Shown: positions 25,135-33,302, counted from the stretch's first letter. The stretch: 51,504 bases of DNA from Clostridia bacterium (GCA_022791055.1 JAAVYI010000047.1:1-51504), one strand, 5' to 3'. Notes: a model not told the origin generated them from the letters alone. Numbers and translations are program-made.

Positions 25135-26685
25135 ATGAAAAATATAAAACAAATAGCGGGGTTGTATTTCAGACTTTCCCAAGAGGACGAGCGTGCGGGC
25201 GAATCTCTCTCCATAGACAACCAACGGCATATTCTTCGAAAGTATGCCGAAGATAACGGTTTCGAGATTTATGGCGAATACATAGACGACGGCGTTTCGG
25301 GTACAACATTCGACCGTCCGCAAGTACAAAGATTATTAGACGATGCCAAGACGGGCGTTATAAACACCATAATTGTAAAAGACCTTTCCCGTTTCGGCAG
25401 AAACTACATAGAGGTCGGTCAGTATCTCGACTATGTGTTTCCGGCGTTCGGCATACGGTTTATAGCCATACAAGATAACGTTGACACTTCCAATCGCGAC
25501 AGCAATGCTATGGAGATGATGCCGATCATGAACGTTTTTAACGAGTGGCACGCCGCAAACACGAGTAAGAAGATTAGAGCTGTTCGTCAGGCCAATGCGA
25601 AAGCGGGTATTTATTCCGCAAAGAAAGCATCTTACGGTTACATTAAGGGCACGGACAAAAAGAGAACACCTACTATTGACGAAGAAACTGCACCCATAGT
25701 CCGAAGGATCTTCGAACTGTACGCTTCGGGAATAAGCCCGAAAAAGATAGCGGATATACTGAACGCCGAGGATATTCCTTCGCCGGGACGTTATGCCTAT
25801 GAAAAATACGGGCAGAGAGGCAAGCCGAACGAAGTGCGGCTTTGGTCTGAGATGAGCCTTAGATTTATGCTGAATAACATTATGTACATAGGGCATTTGC
25901 CTATGTTGCAGGAAACGACGGTTTCGTATAAAAACCATAAACGTCAAGCGAAAGATCCGAGCGATTGGGTTATTACCTACAATAACCACGAGCCTATTAT
26001 CTCGCAGGAATTATGGGACAAAGTGCACGAGCGCATGAAGTCCGTAGCGCAGGGACGAAAGACGCGGACGGGTTTCGTGCATCCGCTTTCGGGTTTTCTT
26101 TACTGTGCCGATTGCGGATACAAACTTAAAATGAGCGGTACATATTCCTACAAGGGCGAATACCGTTACCACTTCGATTGCGGCTACCATTTACGTTTTG
26201 GAAAATCGCTGTGCTTTTCGCATTATATTCCCGCAAAGGTTTTAGAAGAAGGCGCGATCCATTTGCATGGTCTAGTGTCGTGCATCGAATTCGATCTCGT
26301 ATTGTATTTGGACAAAAACGGCAATCAAGTATACTCGAAGTGCGGCGCACCGCTGTTCCGCATTAAGAACTGGACATACGGCCTCAGCACGCTTGCGATC
26401 ATTCCGCCCGACGATAACTACAACCGCGTTTGCAACTATATCCAAAAGTATATTTCCAAAGAGGGGAACATCGGCTACAATGCCAAACGCTTTTGCCATA
26501 CGCGAAACTTAGACTTCAAAAACAAAGGCATTTACCTTTGCGACGACGCCGAAATTGCCGAGCTGGTGGCGTCACTGGGCCTATCCGCTTTCAAGGACAG
26601 CGACAAAATGACTGTCTACCGTAATCCGTCTTTACCGGTCGACGGGGAAGAAAAACGAAATCTTCGATCCCTAAATGAATCTTAA
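25135..26685 (+). CDS. Large serine recombinase truncated and fused in frame to a phage Rep C-terminus
   Basis: 516 aa, GGAGG upstream of ATG 25135. Residues 1-~145 are the resolvase catalytic domain with Ser15 (LYFRLSQEDE), DDGVSGTTFDRP and KDLSRFGRNYIEVG. Residues ~155-290 are the recombinase domain (TPTIDEETAPIVRRIFELYASGISPKKIADIL). Residues ~300-368 hold the zinc ribbon (LYCADCGYKL ... FDCGYHLRFGKSLCFSH). The family then normally has a long coiled coil and C-terminal region of 150 or more residues. Instead, after KVLEE, residues ~373-516 read as the C-terminal part of an HUH Rep: AIHLHGLVS (HUH motif) and NYIQKYISKEG (Tyr/Lys motif). Probably non-functional as an integrase; a chimeric protein may still be made. 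Confidence 0.85.
   Translation: MKNIKQIAGLYFRLSQEDERAGESLSIDNQRHILRKYAEDNGFEIYGEYIDDGVSGTTFDRPQVQRLLDDAKTGVINTIIVKDLSRFGRNYIEVGQYLDYVFPAFGIRFIAIQDNVDTSNRDSNAMEMMPIMNVFNEWHAANTSKKIRAVRQANAKAGIYSAKKASYGYIKGTDKKRTPTIDEETAPIVRRIFELYASGISPKKIADILNAEDIPSPGRYAYEKYGQRGKPNEVRLWSEMSLRFMLNNIMYIGHLPMLQETTVSYKNHKRQAKDPSDWVITYNNHEPIISQELWDKVHERMKSVAQGRKTRTGFVHPLSGFLYCADCGYKLKMSGTYSYKGEYRYHFDCGYHLRFGKSLCFSHYIPAKVLEEGAIHLHGLVSCIEFDLVLYLDKNGNQVYSKCGAPLFRIKNWTYGLSTLAIIPPDDNYNRVCNYIQKYISKEGNIGYNAKRFCHTRNLDFKNKGIYLCDDAEIAELVASLGLSAFKDSDKMTVYRNPSLPVDGEEKRNLRSLNES
26260..26685 (+). pseudogene. rep (3' part): HUH replication initiator, C-terminal part (continuation of the gene broken at 3915)
   Basis: Codons from 26260 give HLHGLVSC, the two-His metal site of HUH endonucleases, then a Rep core, then CNYIQKYISKEGN with the catalytic Tyr/Lys pattern, and a conserved tail (GYNAKRFCHTRNLDFKNKG). 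It lacks its own start and is read as the tail of the recombinase ORF. It is complementary in content to the N-terminal Rep piece at 3385-3915: each has motifs the other lacks, and together they still miss the middle segment. Confidence 0.75.
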
Positions 26686-26718
26686 CTATTCGCAAAAGAC
26701 AAGTTTTGCGAATAGTTA
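26683..26718. repeat. Perfect 15-bp palindrome with 6-nt centre at the end of rep
   Basis: TAACTATTCGCAAAA (26683-26697), centre GACAAG, TTTTGCGAATAGTTA (26704-26718). The first arm begins with the stop codon of the chimeric ORF. There is no T-run, so termination would be inefficient. The 6-nt centre flanked by symmetric arms has the geometry of a Xer/dif-type site, though the arms do not match dif consensus. Confidence 0.7.
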
Positions 26719-26874
26719 ATGGGCGGAATCGCTAAAATGTGATTATTTCAATTTGTATTGATTTGTCGTTTAAATACACTTTACTGCAACTAAATTTTAT
26801 AAAAGCTAATAAAGTTGTTATTTGTGTAGTTGTACGAATCCGGTTGCGTTGAGAGACATTTAACTTTCGCTTAA

Positions 26875-26903
26875 TTGACAAATCGGCCAAATTGTTTTAT
26901 ACT
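26875..26903 (+). promoter_or_regulatory. Strong sigma-A promoter of the Xer-like gene (predicts leaderless mRNA)
   Basis: TTGACA (26875-26880), 17-nt spacer, TATACT (26898-26903), then 6 nt (GGTTTT) and ATG 26910. Transcription starting 7 nt after the -10 would begin at the A of the start codon. No ribosome site precedes the ATG. Confidence 0.75.
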
Positions 26904-26909
26904 GGTTTT

Positions 26910-27986
26910 ATGGGCCAACAGTTCTACAATTTGCGAGATGAAAAAAATATACTTAAGGTGCGCGAGATCTGCCAAGAGTTGCCGCCTTACGTGCAAGAAT
27001 TTTTTTTGGGGATTCAAATGCGGACGTCATCGTTGACTCGATTAAATTACGCATACGATATACGTATTTTTTATGACTATTTATTGCATCAGAAATTCAG
27101 AACCTATCAAGTCATGCGAGAAATAACGTTGTCCGACTTAGACTCGGTTTCGGCATTTGATTTGGAATTGTATTTGGATTATTTATCGGCTTATTATTAT
27201 AACGGTAAAAAATTTCAATGCGGTGAAAAAGCTAAAATGCGTAAATTGGCATCGTTGCGAACGTTTTTTAAATATTTTTTTAAAAAAGATTTACTCAAGG
27301 CTAATGTAGCCGCCAAAGTCGATTTACCGAAAATACACGAACAAGGTATTATTCGATTAGAACCGAACGAAGTCTCCGAATTATTAGACACGGCCGAACA
27401 TGGTTCGATTTACCTATCGGCAAAGCAAGAAGCCGCCCGAAAAAAATCAGCTATGCGTGACGTAGCAATCCTTACTTTATTCTTAGGCACAGGGATCCGT
27501 ATCAGCGAACTGGTCGGTTTGGATCGAAAAGATATTGATTTTAATAATAATGCCTTTACCATTACCCGCAAAGGCGGCAATCAAAGTATTCTTTACTTTT
27601 CCGAAGAAGTTGCACAAGCCCTAGCCGATTATTTAGCTTGGATCGACGAAGAGATTGATAAACAAACGGCATTTTCAACAAAAATTTCCGATCCCAACGC
27701 GCTGTTTCTCTCCTCGCAAGGCAACAGAATCTCTGTGCGCGCCGTAGAGTTGCTTGTAAAAAAGTACAGCGCAATCGCTTCCCCGCTTAAAAAAATTACA
27801 CCGCATAAGTTGCGCAGTACGTATGGCACCGAGCTGTATCGCGAAACGCAAGATATTTATGTTGTGGCCGATGTTCTTGGCCATAAAGACGTTAATACAA
27901 CAAAAAAACATTACGCTGCTATCAGTGATGAAATCAGACGTAATGCTTCTCGCAAAGTTAAGTTACGGGATCGTGATGAGCAATGA
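26910..27986 (+). CDS. XerC/XerD-type tyrosine recombinase
   Basis: 358 aa from ATG 26910; the longer form from 26892 would start upstream of the predicted transcript. N-terminal SAM-like core-binding domain (SSLTRLNYAYDIRIFYDYL). The C-terminal catalytic domain has Arg in GTGIRISELVGL, Lys in TRKGGNQ, HxxR in HKLRSTYG, His in VLGHKDVN, and Tyr in TKKHYAAI, so all catalytic residues are present. Length is above E. coli XerC/D (about 300) but normal for a Clostridia subgroup with an extended N-terminus. It has its own promoter and converges with spoVM, so it looks like a chromosomal gene rather than phage cargo. It could resolve chromosome dimers or serve Xer-dependent phages. Confidence 0.85.
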   Translation: MGQQFYNLRDEKNILKVREICQELPPYVQEFFLGIQMRTSSLTRLNYAYDIRIFYDYLLHQKFRTYQVMREITLSDLDSVSAFDLELYLDYLSAYYYNGKKFQCGEKAKMRKLASLRTFFKYFFKKDLLKANVAAKVDLPKIHEQGIIRLEPNEVSELLDTAEHGSIYLSAKQEAARKKSAMRDVAILTLFLGTGIRISELVGLDRKDIDFNNNAFTITRKGGNQSILYFSEEVAQALADYLAWIDEEIDKQTAFSTKISDPNALFLSSQGNRISVRAVELLVKKYSAIASPLKKITPHKLRSTYGTELYRETQDIYVVADVLGHKDVNTTKKHYAAISDEIRRNASRKVKLRDRDEQ

Positions 27987-28110
27987 GAGCCTGTAGCTAA
28001 TGCCCGAAATGCCCGATAATCATAATCAATGCGCGTTGGTTCAAGTCGCTTTAATTGCTTGTACAAATATTAATAGTCATATGAATCATGGGGATATTTT
28101 ATTATACTTT

Positions 28111-28194
28111 TTATTGGAGTTGATTCTTTTTAACAAATAACAGCCTAAGAATACCGCGCAAAATTTTCGGAGCTTTGACACAAATGATTTTCAT
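28111..28194 (-). CDS. spoVM: Stage V sporulation protein M (small amphipathic membrane peptide)
   Basis: 27 aa, ATG 28194 to TAA 28111, with GAGGTG 6 nt upstream and 14 nt after the thiN stop. The pattern MK-(4)-K-(1)-PK-(1)-L-(1)-GI-(1)-R follows that of SpoVM of B. subtilis (26 aa), which binds curved forespore membrane through an amphipathic helix and anchors SpoIVA for spore coat assembly. The position right after thiN is the same as in Bacillus. Too short for most gene finders. It is strong evidence that this lineage sporulates or descends from spore-formers. Confidence 0.85.
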   Translation of the reverse strand: MKIICVKAPKILRGILRLLFVKKNQLQ

Positions 28195-28208
28195 AATTCA
28201 CCTCACTA

Positions 28209-28814
28209 TTACCGTTCAATAAAGAGTAGCGTAAAGCCGTCAACCTGTACGAAAAACCTTCCGCCGAGGGCTTGATTGGAAATACTGGTAATCAAGTCAT
28301 TGCCCACCAATAATCCATGTGCCGGATACGCCAATCCTTCTGTAGATATTATATGAATTGAATCGCCATATGGTGCCAGTGAAATAATTTTTCCGACCGA
28401 AGCCGCGCCTTCAAATTTATCCCGTATGCCGTAGACCCAAAATTCATCGGAAACGAGATGTGCTTGCATACCTAAACTCGACGCCAGTTTGAGTAGACTG
28501 TAATTTACAAAAACTTGATCGATTCTTCCGCCGAAAGCGCCGTAAATAGTTAATTGTTTAATGCCGCGTTTTGCCGCCTCTTGTACCGCCAGTTGGCCGT
28601 CGGTATAGTCCTTTTTGCTTGGGAATTTTAAAGTTTCAACGTCGAGCGGCAAATTGGTCGGGTCAATAGAATCGAAATCACCGATAAGCAAATCCGGCTT
28701 TATGCGGTCTTTAATATAGTTATACGCTCCGTCCGCGCATATAACAAATGTGCCGGCTAAATCAGTAAGCGAATATTTACCGGGTGCGCCGTTTAAGAAT
28801 AGTGACCCCGTCAT
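28209..28814 (-). CDS. thiN: Thiamine pyrophosphokinase
   Basis: 201 aa. ATG 28814 is chosen: GAGGA lies 5 nt upstream, and longer forms overlap rpe. Motifs of the family: FVICADGAYNYI, LLIGDFDSIDP (metal-binding Asp residues), KKDYTDGQLAV and IYGAFGGRIDQVFVNYSLL. It transfers pyrophosphate from ATP to thiamine to give TPP. One nucleotide separates it from the rpe stop, so the two are coupled. Last enzyme gene of the long minus-strand operon before spoVM. Confidence 0.92.
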   Translation of the reverse strand: MTGSLFLNGAPGKYSLTDLAGTFVICADGAYNYIKDRIKPDLLIGDFDSIDPTNLPLDVETLKFPSKKDYTDGQLAVQEAAKRGIKQLTIYGAFGGRIDQVFVNYSLLKLASSLGMQAHLVSDEFWVYGIRDKFEGAASVGKIISLAPYGDSIHIISTEGLAYPAHGLLVGNDLITSISNQALGGRFFVQVDGFTLLFIER

Positions 28815-28815
28815 C

Positions 28816-29469
28816 TTATCCTCGCAATGATCGAATTGTTTTCGCCGGATCCTTTGCGGCAAATACGGTATTTCCGGCTACGATTACTTCGGCGCCGGCG
28901 TTACGTACAGCATCTATATTTTCCAAATTGATTCCCCCATCGATTTCAAGTAGCGCATGCGGATTTACTCGATCTCGCAACGCTTTCAATAAACGCATTC
29001 TATCTAGCGATTTCTCGATAAATTTTTGCCCACCAAAGCCCGGATATACGCTCATAAGCAAAAGCATATCGGAATAAGCTGCGACTTCTTCCAAAACCGC
29101 AACATCTGTATCCGGACTGATCACGACACCGCCGCGAATACCGAGGTCTTTTATGTGTCGCAATATGGCAAGCGGTTCTTGCGTTGCTTCCATATGGAAC
29201 GTGATATAATCGGCGCCGGCATCGACAAACGCATCTATGTAGTTTTCCGGATGAACAATCATCAGATGTACGTCTAACGGCAATGAAGTATGTTGTCGAA
29301 TGTCGCGGATCATTTTCGGGCCGAAGGTTATATTCGGCACAAACACGCCATCCATTACGTCGCAGTGAATCAAATCGGCGCCATACGATTGCACCGCACT
29401 GACTGCCGCTCCCATCGCGGAGAAGTCCGCGCTCAAAATAGACGGCGCTATTTGTATGTTATGTTTCAT
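28816..29469 (-). CDS. rpe: Ribulose-phosphate 3-epimerase
   Basis: 217 aa; ATG 29469 preferred because AGGAGAG lies 8 nt upstream. TIM-barrel motifs: APSILSADFSAMG, IHCDVMDGVFVPNITFGP (metal His/Asp), PLDVHLMI, SVYPGFGGQKFI, LLEIDGGIN and VAGNTVF. It interconverts Ru5P and Xu5P in the pentose phosphate pathway. Follows rlmN after only 62 nt, where Bacillota usually have prpC, prkC and rsgA. Confidence 0.96.
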   Translation of the reverse strand: MKHNIQIAPSILSADFSAMGAAVSAVQSYGADLIHCDVMDGVFVPNITFGPKMIRDIRQHTSLPLDVHLMIVHPENYIDAFVDAGADYITFHMEATQEPLAILRHIKDLGIRGGVVISPDTDVAVLEEVAAYSDMLLLMSVYPGFGGQKFIEKSLDRMRLLKALRDRVNPHALLEIDGGINLENIDAVRNAGAEVIVAGNTVFAAKDPAKTIRSLRG

Positions 29470-29531
29470 TCTAAGCACTCTCCTAATAGCTTTTTATCGA
29501 TTCGTTTTTATATTATGTCAGGCATACTATA

Positions 29532-30566
29532 TTAAAAATCTTCATTTTGTAGCATCTTTCGACGAAGCTGCCCGCAGGCGCCCGCTACATCGCTCCCCAT
29601 TGATTTACGCAACGTAGCGCTTATGCCGAAATCTTGTAAACGTTTTAAAAATTGTTCGGCCTCTTGTTTGGTGCATCCGCGCAAATCTTTACCGGCAACC
29701 GGATTTAGCATAATTAAATTGACATGCGCCGCATAACCTTTTGTCAAGTCGCGCAACCGTTTAGCGTCCAGGTAGTGCATGTTTTTCCCTTTTAGTAAGG
29801 TATATTCATAAACGATGCGACGCCCCGTCTTTTCGAAATAATACCGCGCGGCATCCGTTACTTGTCGAATCGTATATTTTTGCGCAATCGGCATCAGTTC
29901 TCGACGAATTTCATCTGTTGTAGCATGTAATGAAATAGATAATGTTACACCCGTATTGCTGTCGGCCAGTTCGCGTATACACTCCGGGAGGCCGCAGGTC
30001 GAAAGAGAAATGTTCCTTCGACTTATGTTCAAACCGGATTCATCCGTGACGAGAGTTAAAAACCGAACGACGTTCTCGAAATTATCTAACGGCTCCCCGC
30101 TCCCCATAAGGACAATATTTGTTACGGTTGCGGCAGTCAGCTTATTGGCAGCTGTTATTTGTCCCAACATTTCGCCCGGGGTAAGATTTCGCGCCAATCC
30201 GTCAATACCCGACGCACAAAATGCGCAGCGCATACGGCAACCGACTTGCGTAGAAATACACAGGCTGACACCGTATACATGCGGCATATAAACGCCTTCA
30301 ATCAAATTCCCGTCATGAAGTCGATATAAAAATTTGCTGGAACCATCCTTAGACGGATACGTTTCGACGATTACCGGCGGCGCGAAAAAATCTTCTTTTA
30401 TTTGCGCGCGGACCGCTTTCGGCAAATTGCTCATTTCCTCTATCGCAATCCCCTGCGAAATGCCTTGAAAAAGCTGCTTGGCTCGATATGCCGACTCTCC
30501 GATAGAAAGCATATAGGCGGCGTAATCCTCTAAAGAATAGTCTCCTAATACTGCGTTACTGTTCAT
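29532..30566 (-). CDS. rlmN: 23S rRNA A2503 / tRNA A37 C2-methyltransferase (radical SAM)
   Basis: 344 aa. Radical SAM cysteines C110-x3-C114-x2-C117 (CRMRCAFC), MGSGEPLDN SAM-binding motif, STCGLP with a conserved Cys, and the late Cys in GSDVAGACGQL that resolves the methylated intermediate. Full length. Overlaps the upstream rsmB stop by 4 nt (ATGA). Confidence 0.97.
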   Translation of the reverse strand: MNSNAVLGDYSLEDYAAYMLSIGESAYRAKQLFQGISQGIAIEEMSNLPKAVRAQIKEDFFAPPVIVETYPSKDGSSKFLYRLHDGNLIEGVYMPHVYGVSLCISTQVGCRMRCAFCASGIDGLARNLTPGEMLGQITAANKLTAATVTNIVLMGSGEPLDNFENVVRFLTLVTDESGLNISRRNISLSTCGLPECIRELADSNTGVTLSISLHATTDEIRRELMPIAQKYTIRQVTDAARYYFEKTGRRIVYEYTLLKGKNMHYLDAKRLRDLTKGYAAHVNLIMLNPVAGKDLRGCTKQEAEQFLKRLQDFGISATLRKSMGSDVAGACGQLRRKMLQNEDF

Positions 30567-31861
30567 AGCGTCCTCCTAGCCGCAGCAATATAAAAACCGT
30601 CAAAGCCGTTTTGATCCGGCAAAAGAGCAATATCCTTGCCGCGCGTCACCTGACCGCAAGTTGATAATTTGGCACTGATCGGCAGCGCGCTTAAATCGAT
30701 TTGTTGCATATGCGGCGCTTCACGCAAAAGCCCCGAAAAGACATTTTGGTTTTCCTCGTTAAGTATGGTGCATGTCGAGTAACAAAGAACGCCGCCCGGT
30801 CGCACATATTGCGCGGCGCGAATAACAATATTTTTTTGCAACTCTTGTAGCGCAAGCAGGCTGCTTTCTGTACGGTTGAGAATAATGTCCGGTCGAGTAG
30901 ACAGTACGCCTATCCCGCTACACGGAACGTCGCATATAACGAGATCGAATTTCTGTATCCAACTTTCTCGATGAATACATGCGTCATTTATAACGACCTG
31001 TATATCAACGCCCATTCTTTTCGCGTATGCGCGTATCAAATCTGTACGGTGCGCATGAATGTCGCAGGCAGTGATATTCGCGTTCGGCGCAAGCGTTTTT
31101 AAATAGATTGATTTTCCGCCGGGCGCGGCGCATAGATCCAGTACTGAAAACGACGCATTCGTGTCGATAGTTGCGGCACGCAATGCTTCAAGATATGTAT
31201 GAACGGCAACCATAGACGACAATGATTGCGGTGTAAAATCATGGGGATTCAACAATTTCATGGTATCATGCGAGACATAATACCCTAAACCTAAGCAATC
31301 TGCCTGTAATTTGACGCTTTTCGACGACGCAATATGTGTAAAACGGATATGTGTACCTAAGTCTGTATAGCGCATCGATGACAAAGCCTGCTCGGTATAT
31401 TGTTTTAATAATTTCTGCGCCAACCAAATCGGTATGTTTAAACGAAAAGATAAATTCCCTGCTTCCCCTTGCGGATGCGCCTGTGGAAACGAAAAGTCCG
31501 CAAACCGACGTAAAACAGCATTGACGAATCCGGCTAGTCCACCTTTCCCCAATACCTTTGTCAATTCCACACATTTATGAACGGCCGCATAATCCGGTGT
31601 GTTCGATTGCTCAAGCAGATACATCCCCATTTTCAAAATGGGCTTTACGGCAGGTTTCGGCGGTTTGACAACCAACTCGTGCAATGCAAATTCATAACGC
31701 ATTTCATTTTCGAGAACGCCGTAAAAAATTCGCGTGATATAGGCGCGGTCAAGCGTTTCATCATCCCGTAGCGCCTTATCCAATTCTATATTCGAAAACG
31801 CGCCATCTCTATAAACAGCGCTCAATAAACGATATATACAGCGTTCATTCGTTAAAGTCAT
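30563..31861 (-). CDS. rsmB: 16S rRNA C967 methyltransferase
   Basis: 432 aa. N-terminal NusB-like helical domain (ERCIYRLLSAVYRDGAF; later VHKCVELTKVLGKGGLAGFVNAVLRR), then a Rossmann methyltransferase with DLCAAPGGKS (SAM site), CDVPCSGIGVLSTRPDI and CYSTCTILNEENQ, which hold the two catalytic Cys residues of m5C enzymes. The start overlaps the fmt stop by 4 nt. Confidence 0.96.
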   Translation of the reverse strand: MTLTNERCIYRLLSAVYRDGAFSNIELDKALRDDETLDRAYITRIFYGVLENEMRYEFALHELVVKPPKPAVKPILKMGMYLLEQSNTPDYAAVHKCVELTKVLGKGGLAGFVNAVLRRFADFSFPQAHPQGEAGNLSFRLNIPIWLAQKLLKQYTEQALSSMRYTDLGTHIRFTHIASSKSVKLQADCLGLGYYVSHDTMKLLNPHDFTPQSLSSMVAVHTYLEALRAATIDTNASFSVLDLCAAPGGKSIYLKTLAPNANITACDIHAHRTDLIRAYAKRMGVDIQVVINDACIHRESWIQKFDLVICDVPCSGIGVLSTRPDIILNRTESSLLALQELQKNIVIRAAQYVRPGGVLCYSTCTILNEENQNVFSGLLREAPHMQQIDLSALPISAKLSTCGQVTRGKDIALLPDQNGFDGFYIAAARRTL

Positions 31862-32796
31862 GCGTTTTGCCCCGTAAACATCGAATGTACAGAAATGCTA
31901 TGTCCGCATAAGAATTCGCGGCCGGTCATAACGCGCTTTCCGGGCAGTTGCAATTCGGACAAACGAAGCGCCGCTTGTCCGCAAGCTATAATCAAGTCTC
32001 CGCGCAGTCGATCCGCAACCAGGACTTCCCCGGGCTGTCCGTTCCCGGCGCATACTTCCGCTTTGAATATCTTTAAAACTTGTCCTTGCCAAAAGGTAAA
32101 CGCCACCGGCCAAGGATTTAAACCCCGAATACGGTTATAGAGCGTCGTTGCATCTAAACGCCAATTCAGCAGTCCATCGTTTTTGGTCAACATTGTGCAT
32201 TTGGTGGCAAGCGCCTCGTCTTGTTTTTTTCCTTCGAGTCGTCCGCTATGTTCTATTTGCGCGAGCGTTTCCACCAACAGTCGCGCGCCGACCGTTTTCA
32301 AAATAGCAAACATATCCCCGGCTGTAGCGCTCGGCGGAATCGGAACGGCCTGCACCGACAAAATGTCGCCACAGTCCAACCCTTTTTCGGTTTGCATGAT
32401 CGTTACGCCGGTTTCGGTTTCCCCGTTTACGACAGCCCACTGAATCGGAGAACTGCCGCGATACTTCGGCAACAACGATGCGTGTACATTGATTACGCCG
32501 TATTTCGGTATGTCGAGTATTTCCTGTGTGAGGATTTGACCGTATGCTGCCGTTACACCGATGTCCGCATTTAGGTTGCGAAGAAAATCGCACTGCTCTC
32601 GCAATCGCTCGAAAGCATATACGGGTAGCCTCAAACGCTGCGCCGCCGACTTAACCGACACGGGCAACAAATTGCCTTTTCGATCTTTGGCGCGATCCGG
32701 TTGACAAATCACCGCTACGACTGTATGTCCTGCCGCAACAACCGCCTCCAAGGCTGGAACCGCAAAATCGGGCGTTCCCATAAAAATCACGCGCAT
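31858..32796 (-). CDS. fmt: Methionyl-tRNA formyltransferase
   Basis: 312 aa, ATG 32796 with GAGGTG 6 nt upstream. N-terminal formyltransferase domain with GTPDFAVPALEA and HASLLPKYRGSSPIQWAVVNGETETGVTIMQ, including the catalytic His and nearby Asp (GLDCGDIL). C-terminal domain begins near DGLLNWRLDATTLYNRIRGLNPWP. It formylates initiator Met-tRNA. Pairs functionally with def, encoded just upstream. Confidence 0.97.
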   Translation of the reverse strand: MRVIFMGTPDFAVPALEAVVAAGHTVVAVICQPDRAKDRKGNLLPVSVKSAAQRLRLPVYAFERLREQCDFLRNLNADIGVTAAYGQILTQEILDIPKYGVINVHASLLPKYRGSSPIQWAVVNGETETGVTIMQTEKGLDCGDILSVQAVPIPPSATAGDMFAILKTVGARLLVETLAQIEHSGRLEGKKQDEALATKCTMLTKNDGLLNWRLDATTLYNRIRGLNPWPVAFTFWQGQVLKIFKAEVCAGNGQPGEVLVADRLRGDLIIACGQAALRLSELQLPGKRVMTGREFLCGHSISVHSMFTGQNA

Positions 32797-32851
32797 GTTT
32801 TCACCTCGCTGTAACCTTAATCACCTATGCCATTGTATACGTTCAAGCAGT

Positions 32852-33298
32852 TTAGCCGCGCAGCATTTTGTCTATGAACAGCACGCCGTCCAGGTGATCC
32901 ATTTCATGACAGAACGCTACAGCCTCATAATCGCTGACTTTAAAGCGCACAGGCAATCCCTTTCGGTCTACCCCGTCGACAATCAGCTTCTTGGGGCGCT
33001 CGACATCGCCGTTGATGCCCGGAACGCTCAAGCAACCTTCGGGGCCGACTTGCCGCCCCGATGCCTTGACCACGATCGGATTGATCAACTCATAGAACGT
33101 CTTGCCGTCAACCGAAACAATACATGCGCGTTTCAAAATGCCGACCTGCGGTGCGGCGATACCGACGCCGTTATTTTTCAACATGGTTTCTCGCATATCA
33201 TCTAAAAGTATGCCCAACCGTTCGTCGAACTCGGTTACCGGTTTCGATTTCATACGCAATAAATCGTCGCCCATTTTTACAATCGGTCTTATAGCCAT
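32852..33298 (-). CDS. def: Peptide deformylase
   Basis: 148 aa. All three family motifs are present: GVGIAAPQVG (44-53), EGCLSVPG (metal Cys89) and HEMDH (131-135, two metal His and catalytic Glu). It removes the formyl group from new proteins. The ribosome site GAGGTG overlaps the priA stop codon 3 nt further upstream, so translation is coupled. Confidence 0.97.
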   Translation of the reverse strand: MAIRPIVKMGDDLLRMKSKPVTEFDERLGILLDDMRETMLKNNGVGIAAPQVGILKRACIVSVDGKTFYELINPIVVKASGRQVGPEGCLSVPGINGDVERPKKLIVDGVDRKGLPVRFKVSDYEAVAFCHEMDHLDGVLFIDKMLRG

Positions 33299-33302
33299 TG
33301 TT

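Larger units (their letters stand above)
3916..26259 (+). mobile_element. Candidate 22.3-kb insertion separating the two parts of rep
   Basis: The block is defined by the break in Rep after codon 177 (3915) and the resumption of Rep at the HUH motif (26260), both on the plus strand and in the expected order. Inside are the araC-type gene, the glycan operon, an inverted-repeat region, a sigma-like gene and a serine recombinase, i.e. what a recombinase-driven island with metabolic cargo would contain. A clean site-specific integration would not remove the middle of Rep or the end of the recombinase, so deletion or a second rearrangement must have followed. Chimeric assembly is the main alternative. 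Confidence 0.45.

Noticed and set aside
26770..26830. A dif-like site near ACTAAATTTTATAAAAGCTAATAAAGT
   Set aside because: Arms match the Bacillota dif consensus at only about half the positions.
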